A DNA stretch of 15,235 nucleotides. Source: CAMLHU01 sp031393795. Lineage in GTDB: Bacteria > Gemmatimonadota > Gemmatimonadetes > Gemmatimonadales > GWC2-71-9. The stretch's first letter is position 1, and each line of letters opens with the position of its first letter. A program made the translations under genes and the position numbers. The stretch is taken from contig JANMWE010000076.1 in NCBI GenBank assembly GCA_031393795.1, forward strand, positions 1-15,235, read 5' to 3'. Below, one piece after another: positions 11,432 to 15,235 of this stretch. A model generated the notes under the pieces. The model was given only the letters and a program-made list of their open reading frames with translations, ran no database searches and had not been told where the DNA came from.

Positions 11432-12636
11432 CAAGCGGGGAACGCTTCGATGATCACGGCGGCACCCTGGCCGCCACCGATGCAGGCGGCGCCCAGACCG
11501 AATGGCCTCTTGGCGCGGCGGAGAGCGTGGAGCAGGTGGGTGGTGATCCGGGCACCGCTCGCGGCGAGCGGATGGCCCAGCGCGATCGCCCCGCCATCGA
11601 CGTTGGTGCGGGCGCGATCGAGTCCGAGGCTCTTTTCCACCGCCAGGTACTGGGCGGCGAAGGCCTCGTTGATCTCGATCAGGTCCATTTCGGACAACGA
11701 CCGGCCGCCGTCGGCGAGCGCGATCCTCGAGGCCGGGACCGGACCGATCCCCATGATCCCCGGGTCGACCCCCGCGATGCCCCAGCTCACCAGTCGGCCG
11801 AGCGGCTTCAGGCCGGCGGACTTGGCGACGTCGGCGTGCGCCAGCACCAGCATCGACGCCCCGTCGCTGATCCCGGAGGCATTGCCGGCGGTCACGACAC
11901 CGTTCTTCTGGAACACCGGCGCCAGCTTCGCCAGGCCTTCGGCCGTGGTGTCGGGGCGGCGATGCTCGTCCTCCCCCCACGACGTGTCCTGCTTCGTGTT
12001 CCGATCGCGGATCGGGACCGGGATGATCTCGTCGGCCATCCGTCCCTCCTTCCACGCAGAGGCCGCGCCCTGCTGGCTCCGGAGCGCATACGCGTCACAG
12101 TCGGCGCGGCTGATGCCGTGCTCCACCGCGAGCGCTTCGGCGGTCTCCGCCATCGCGCGGCCACACTGCGGGTCGCGCAGCGCCTCCCAGAGGGTGTCTT
12201 CGAGGGGCGGGGTCTGGCCGAAGCGATAGCCCCACCGCGCACCACGGATCACGTGAGGCGCCTGGCTCATCGACTCGGCCCCTCCCACCAGTACCACCTT
12301 CGATTCGCCGAGGAGGATCTGACGGGCCCCTTCGATGACCGCCTCGAACCCGGAGCCGCAGAGCCGGTTGACCGTCACCGCAGGGGTCTCGATCCGGCAC
12401 CCGGCGCGGAGCCCCACGTGCCGGGCGAGGTAGATCGCGTCGGCCGAGGTCTGGAGGGCGTTACCGACGATGACGTGGTCGACTTCGGAGGCCGGGAGTC
12501 CGGCGCGCGCCAGCGCACCCTGGGCGGCGTGGACACCCAGGTCGGTCGCGGTCAGCTCCTTCAGGGCGCCGCCGAAGGCACCGAATCCGGTGCGGACGGC
12601 GCTCAGGAATACGACGTCAGAACGGGCGGCGGGCAT
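11431..12636 (-). CDS. Thiolase (acetyl-CoA C-acetyltransferase family)
   Basis: 401 residues, full length. The nucleophile is C93 in VNRLCGSGFEA. The second active-site part is NEAFAAQ (N323), followed by GGAIALGHPLAASGARI with H355, and the C-terminal C385 in CIGGGQGAAV. The sequence is closest in feel to biosynthetic or degradative acetoacetyl-CoA thiolases. It would condense two acetyl-CoA, or cleave 3-oxoacyl-CoA, and pairs logically with the 3-hydroxyacyl-CoA dehydrogenase at 8781-9653. In principle it also supplies acetoacetyl-CoA, but no other mevalonate gene is visible, so a link to the squalene synthase is only speculative. The start ATG 12636 gives the family's usual N-terminus (DVVFLSAVRTGFGAFGG). 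No Shine-Dalgarno site precedes it. Confidence 0.95.
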   Translation of the reverse strand: MPAARSDVVFLSAVRTGFGAFGGALKELTATDLGVHAAQGALARAGLPASEVDHVIVGNALQTSADAIYLARHVGLRAGCRIETPAVTVNRLCGSGFEAVIEGARQILLGESKVVLVGGAESMSQAPHVIRGARWGYRFGQTPPLEDTLWEALRDPQCGRAMAETAEALAVEHGISRADCDAYALRSQQGAASAWKEGRMADEIIPVPIRDRNTKQDTSWGEDEHRRPDTTAEGLAKLAPVFQKNGVVTAGNASGISDGASMLVLAHADVAKSAGLKPLGRLVSWGIAGVDPGIMGIGPVPASRIALADGGRSLSEMDLIEINEAFAAQYLAVEKSLGLDRARTNVDGGAIALGHPLAASGARITTHLLHALRRAKRPFGLGAACIGGGQGAAVIIEAFPA

Positions 12637-12642
12637 ACCGGA

Positions 12643-12648
12643 AAGATA
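12643..12648 (-). promoter_or_regulatory. Possible -10 box for a leaderless thiolase transcript
   Basis: TATCTT (12648-12643) lies six bases before the thiolase ATG, which itself has no ribosome binding site. Transcription would then start at or next to the ATG. No good -35 hexamer is seen, so this is tentative. Confidence 0.25.
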
Positions 12649-12678
12649 GCGGCACGCCGGGCGGGGGTAGCCGAACGA

Positions 12679-13590
12679 CTAGTGGTACCGTCCCACGCCG
12701 AATTGAAAGACCGGCGCCCAGATCCGCCCGGTGCTACCGAACGTGGCGGACCCACTTGAGCTGCCATCCATCCGGCCCATCAAGGTGAGCCGCCAGCCCC
12801 GGCCATTGAGATCCCGGAGATCACGCGCGACGTAGGCGCCATATCCGAGGTTGGCGCCGCCGATGTTGCCGCCGTCGTTCCCATTGGCGAACATGGCGTA
12901 TCGGACCAGGAGGCCCCATTCGAACTTCCACCCCGAATCGGTGCGCCGACCATTGCTGAGCCTGATCTCTGGTTCGGTGAAGAGAAAAAATCCCTGGCCG
13001 GGGCCGGTGGTCAACCGTTCGACCCCGACGATGCACCCGTTGATCCAGCCGAGTGGCCCCGGGCCATTGCGTACGCTGAGGCAGCCGCCCAGCGTCGCCC
13101 CCGATCCGCCGGACTGCGAGCCATAATTTCCGTACCAGCCGACCAGCCCATCGACTCCCAATTCCCAGAACCCCTCCTCCGCGGAACGCCGCCCCCGTTC
13201 GGTGCCGCGCGCGTCGCGCCAGAGCCGGAAGGTGACCGGGACCTTCTCGGCGTTGAACACTTCGGTGAATTCGATGTTGCCGTCGGACTGCGGATAGATC
13301 TCGAATTCCGAGGCGCCTGACGCATCGACCCCGTTGGTGAGCGGCACCACAAAGGGCAATTGCCTTCCCCCATACGACCGCACCCGGATCTCGATCCCCT
13401 GGCCCGAGAAAGAGGCGCGATACACGATCCCCTTCTGCAGGAAGACGGTGTGGGGCTCGTATTCGCCGGGGTGGACCGTGATGTCGAGCAGGGTGACGTT
13501 GCCGGTGTCTGGCGGCGTGGCCGGGCTCTGGGCGGCGAGCGGGAGTTGGAAGAGGAGGGCGGCCACGAGGCCGGGGAGATATCTGGGCAT
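12679..13590 (-). CDS. Exported protein, beta-rich, possibly an outer-membrane barrel
   Basis: 303 residues from ATG 13590. Signal peptide MPRYLPGLVAALLFQLPLAA|QS, cleaved after A20. Residues about 30-135 are a beta-rich soluble-looking part (VTLLDITVHPGEYEPHTVFLQKG; SFSGQGIEIRVRSYGG; SEFEIYPQSDGNIEFTEVF; VTFRLWRDARG). From about 145 the pattern becomes glycine- and aromatic-rich with repeated 8-10 residue strands (FWELGVDGLVGWYGNYG, GFFLFTEPEIRLSNGR, KFEWGLLVRYAMF, NLGYGAYVARDL, WRLTLMGRMDG, VFQFGVGRYH), as in small outer-membrane barrels. It ends in His instead of the usual Phe. The frame is open further upstream, but that part overlaps the zinc-ribbon gene and is not signal-peptide-like. 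It lies 13 bases after that gene's stop. Function unknown. Confidence 0.78.
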   Translation of the reverse strand: MPRYLPGLVAALLFQLPLAAQSPATPPDTGNVTLLDITVHPGEYEPHTVFLQKGIVYRASFSGQGIEIRVRSYGGRQLPFVVPLTNGVDASGASEFEIYPQSDGNIEFTEVFNAEKVPVTFRLWRDARGTERGRRSAEEGFWELGVDGLVGWYGNYGSQSGGSGATLGGCLSVRNGPGPLGWINGCIVGVERLTTGPGQGFFLFTEPEIRLSNGRRTDSGWKFEWGLLVRYAMFANGNDGGNIGGANLGYGAYVARDLRDLNGRGWRLTLMGRMDGSSSGSATFGSTGRIWAPVFQFGVGRYH

Positions 13591-13603
13591 CAAGGACACC
13601 GGG

Positions 13604-14305
13604 CTATTCTTCGTCGCCGACGCTCGCGCCGCAGGCGACGCAGTGCTTCCAGCCGAACTCGACCTCGTTGCCGCACTCACTGCACCGGATGAAGGTCTGG
13701 CTCTGGCCGCAGTGGGGACAGAAGTTCACCTGACGCCCCGCCGGCAGGAGGCCGCCGCAATAACCACACCGGGTCCCCTCATCCGGCACCGCCCCGGTGT
13801 GGAGCGGAATGACCCCGCCACGTCCCCCCGTCATGGCGTCCACGGTCCACGGGACGCGGCCGGTCTCGATCACGCCGGGATCCTCGTCGCTGTCGGTGTC
13901 GCCCTCGAGCGTCTGTTCGCTTTCGACCGCTTCCGGGGGCGCCCAGGTAGCGTCGGGGCCTGGGCCGAGCGCCTGCGCCAGGCGGGCGGTAGCGAGAGTG
14001 ACCTCTGTACCGCCAAATTCCCTGAGGAGCGCCGGGTCAGGATTGGGACCGGCCAGTTCCGCCGCCGCCCGCGCGGCGACCTCGGCCGGCCGGACCTCGA
14101 CGTAGCCCCCCTCGCCGCTCAGCAGGCGGAGGATGAGCAGGTCGTAGTCCTCGCTCGAGTCGAGCCCGAGCGCGGCACGCGAGGTCCGGTACGGCACCAC
14201 GGTGCGCACCATCTCGGCCACCGTGAGCGGGCGGTGGAGCCGCGCCGGATCGATGGCGATGAGACCGTCGACGAGACGGCGGAATAGTCGGTGGAGGTCG
14301 GTCAC
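13604..14305 (-). CDS. Double zinc-ribbon protein of unknown function
   Basis: 233 residues from GTG 14305; an in-frame TAA seven codons upstream leaves this as the first possible start. Residues 1-115 are mostly helical (LHRLFRRLVDGLIAIDP; LTVAEMVRTVVPYRTSRAALGLDSSEDYDLLILRLLSG; VRPAEVAARAAAEL), followed by an acidic linker (about 125-145). The C-terminal 55 residues hold four CxxC pairs: C180/C183, C196/C199, C208/C211 and C222/C225, giving two zinc-ribbon modules (CGYC...CPHC and CSEC...CVACG). Such ribbons usually mediate protein or nucleic-acid contacts, and no catalytic motif is visible. There is no signal peptide, so it should be cytoplasmic. It precedes an exported protein by 13 bases and is divergent from another. 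Confidence 0.8.
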   Translation of the reverse strand: MTDLHRLFRRLVDGLIAIDPARLHRPLTVAEMVRTVVPYRTSRAALGLDSSEDYDLLILRLLSGEGGYVEVRPAEVAARAAAELAGPNPDPALLREFGGTEVTLATARLAQALGPGPDATWAPPEAVESEQTLEGDTDSDEDPGVIETGRVPWTVDAMTGGRGGVIPLHTGAVPDEGTRCGYCGGLLPAGRQVNFCPHCGQSQTFIRCSECGNEVEFGWKHCVACGASVGDEE

Positions 14306-14355
14306 GGGAGTGGTGGGAGGTTAGGCACCACGACAGGGGCCGTCAAGCAACCCTC

Positions 14356-14360
14356 GGAGG
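14356..14360 (+). promoter_or_regulatory. Ribosome binding site of the plus-strand exported protein
   Basis: GGAGG four bases before ATG 14365. The divergent gap 14306-14364 is only 59 bases and must hold both start regions; no clear promoter hexamers are seen in it. Confidence 0.75.
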
Positions 14361-14364
14361 TCCG

Positions 14365-15234
14365 ATGCGTCACTGGATGATCCCGCTCGCCCTGCTGGCC
14401 GGTGCCGCCCCCCTCGCCGCGCAGGGCCCTCCCCCACCCGATTGCACTCTCGGGCACCTTCCGACCGGCTCCAACGAGGCGAAGATCTTCCGCATCCGGG
14501 GCGTCTCGACCGCCTTTGGACGGGCCGCGTCGCCGATGGCGCTCCGCGAGCACACCATGATGGTCCTCTTCGAGGTCGCGACCCTCCCCACCATCGACAA
14601 GGCGACCGCGACGCCCACTTTCTGTCGGCCCGGGAAGCCGAACGAGAATGTCAACCTGATGGCGGTCCTCCCGCGACCCCGCGTCATCTTCGGTCTCAGC
14701 GACGGCTTCTCGTTCGAGCTGAGCTGGATCCCCCCGGTCACGGTGAACGGTGTGAAGGCGAACCTGATCAGCGTCGCCCTTTCCCGCGCGGTCCCGGTGG
14801 CCACCGGCGTCCTTTCCCTCCGCGGCTCGGCCACCTTCGGAGTGATCCGTGCGCCGATCACCTGTACCAAAGACCAGATCGCCCAGCCTCTCGGGACTAC
14901 GGAATGTGCCGGCGGCGCGAACCCGTCGAGCGACCACTACCATCCCAACGCCTTCGGCCTCGACCTCGCCTACGGGTGGCCGGTCGCTCGGGGGAAAGTG
15001 CGTCCCTACCTCGGCGCGGGGCTGAACTTCCTCCGTCCCCGGTTCCAGGTGGACTTCGTCGATCAGTCCAGCACTCTACAGAATCAAAAGGTCGAAGGGA
15101 ACTACCGCCGCACCGTCCTCTTCGGCGGTGCGACCTGGATCCCCACCTCCCGCCTCGGCCTGACGGCCGAGCTCTACGGCGACCCCGGCACGGCGTGGGC
15201 GGCGCGGCTGGGGCTCGGGTACGGGTTGAAGTAG
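14365..15234 (+). CDS. Exported protein, probable outer-membrane beta-barrel
   Basis: 289 residues, the only plus-strand gene, ending one base before the window edge. Signal peptide MRHWMIPLALLAGAAPLAAQ, cleaved after A19 or Q20, followed by a Pro-rich stretch with Cys27. The mature protein alternates short strands and turns: RIRGVSTAF, MMVLFEVATL, VNLMAVLPRPRVIFGLSDGFSFELSWIPPV, NLISVALSRAVPV, LSLRGSATFGVIRAPI, AFGLDLAYGWPVARGKVRPYLGAGLNFLRPRFQVDF, RRTVLFGGATWIPTSRLGLTAELYG and AARLGLGYGLK. The repeated 'x-Y-L-G-A-G-L-N-F' type strands are typical of outer-membrane barrel proteins. Cysteines at about 168 and 181 could form a loop disulfide. No function can be named. It is divergent from the zinc-ribbon/exported pair and may share a control region with it. 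Confidence 0.85.
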   Translation: MRHWMIPLALLAGAAPLAAQGPPPPDCTLGHLPTGSNEAKIFRIRGVSTAFGRAASPMALREHTMMVLFEVATLPTIDKATATPTFCRPGKPNENVNLMAVLPRPRVIFGLSDGFSFELSWIPPVTVNGVKANLISVALSRAVPVATGVLSLRGSATFGVIRAPITCTKDQIAQPLGTTECAGGANPSSDHYHPNAFGLDLAYGWPVARGKVRPYLGAGLNFLRPRFQVDFVDQSSTLQNQKVEGNYRRTVLFGGATWIPTSRLGLTAELYGDPGTAWAARLGLGYGLK

Positions 15235-15235
15235 G

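Noticed and set aside
10362..11453. Plus-strand open frame of 363 codons opposite the slipin
   Set aside because: Antisense to a full-length slipin with all family motifs.

Overview
The window is GC-rich bacterial chromosome. Genes are packed tightly, and all but the last one lie on the minus strand. Many neighbouring genes are joined by 1- to 4-base stop/start overlaps. No phage, IS, CRISPR, rRNA or tRNA genes are visible. The gene set suggests a Gram-negative soil- or sediment-type bacterium: a one-step squalene synthase, ThyX instead of ThyA, exported beta-rich proteins with '..LAAQ' signal peptides, a slipin and a lysine aminomutase family enzyme. Gemmatimonadota or a related phylum is my best guess. 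That rests on general resemblance only, not on a marker gene.

Layout, read in the direction of minus-strand transcription. (1) 14305-12679: a double zinc-ribbon protein, then an exported barrel-like protein. They are divergent from an exported barrel-like protein on the plus strand (14365-15234). (2) 12636-9758: thiolase, a slipin/SPFH protein and a two-helix membrane protein. (3) 9653-4647: 3-hydroxyacyl-CoA dehydrogenase, a small lipoprotein, squalene/phytoene synthase, an FAD-linked glycolate/lactate-type oxidase, and ThyX. (4) 4365-570: a four-gene operon of two different D-Ala-D-Ala-ligase-like ATP-grasp enzymes, a GNAT acetyltransferase and a lysine 2,3-aminomutase family radical SAM enzyme. 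It has its own promoter, a terminator-like leader hairpin and an end terminator. (5) 443-1: the start of an exported protein cut by the window edge.

The operon at 570-4365 is the most interesting biochemical unit. Its parts suggest lysine is isomerised to beta-lysine, joined by amide bonds by two ligases, and acetylated, giving a small peptide-like or compatible-solute-like product. The first gene has no ATG, GTG or TTG where the family's N-terminus begins. It seems to start at CTG (4365) or ATA (4359).

The second theme is repeats. Almost every larger gap holds a different short-unit repeat element, mostly arranged as long inverted repeats. Three of them share a 7-base period (4523-4642, 5430-5474, 8680-8764), one is a GTCATYCCGAGC-type palindrome (9659-9713), and one is a run of four 8-base units (9731-9762). 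Related or similar elements have also entered genes. The FAD oxidase carries a perfect 24-bp inverted repeat in frame plus a 20-base copy of the neighbouring intergenic repeat. The lipoprotein's signal peptide is partly encoded by repeat sequence.
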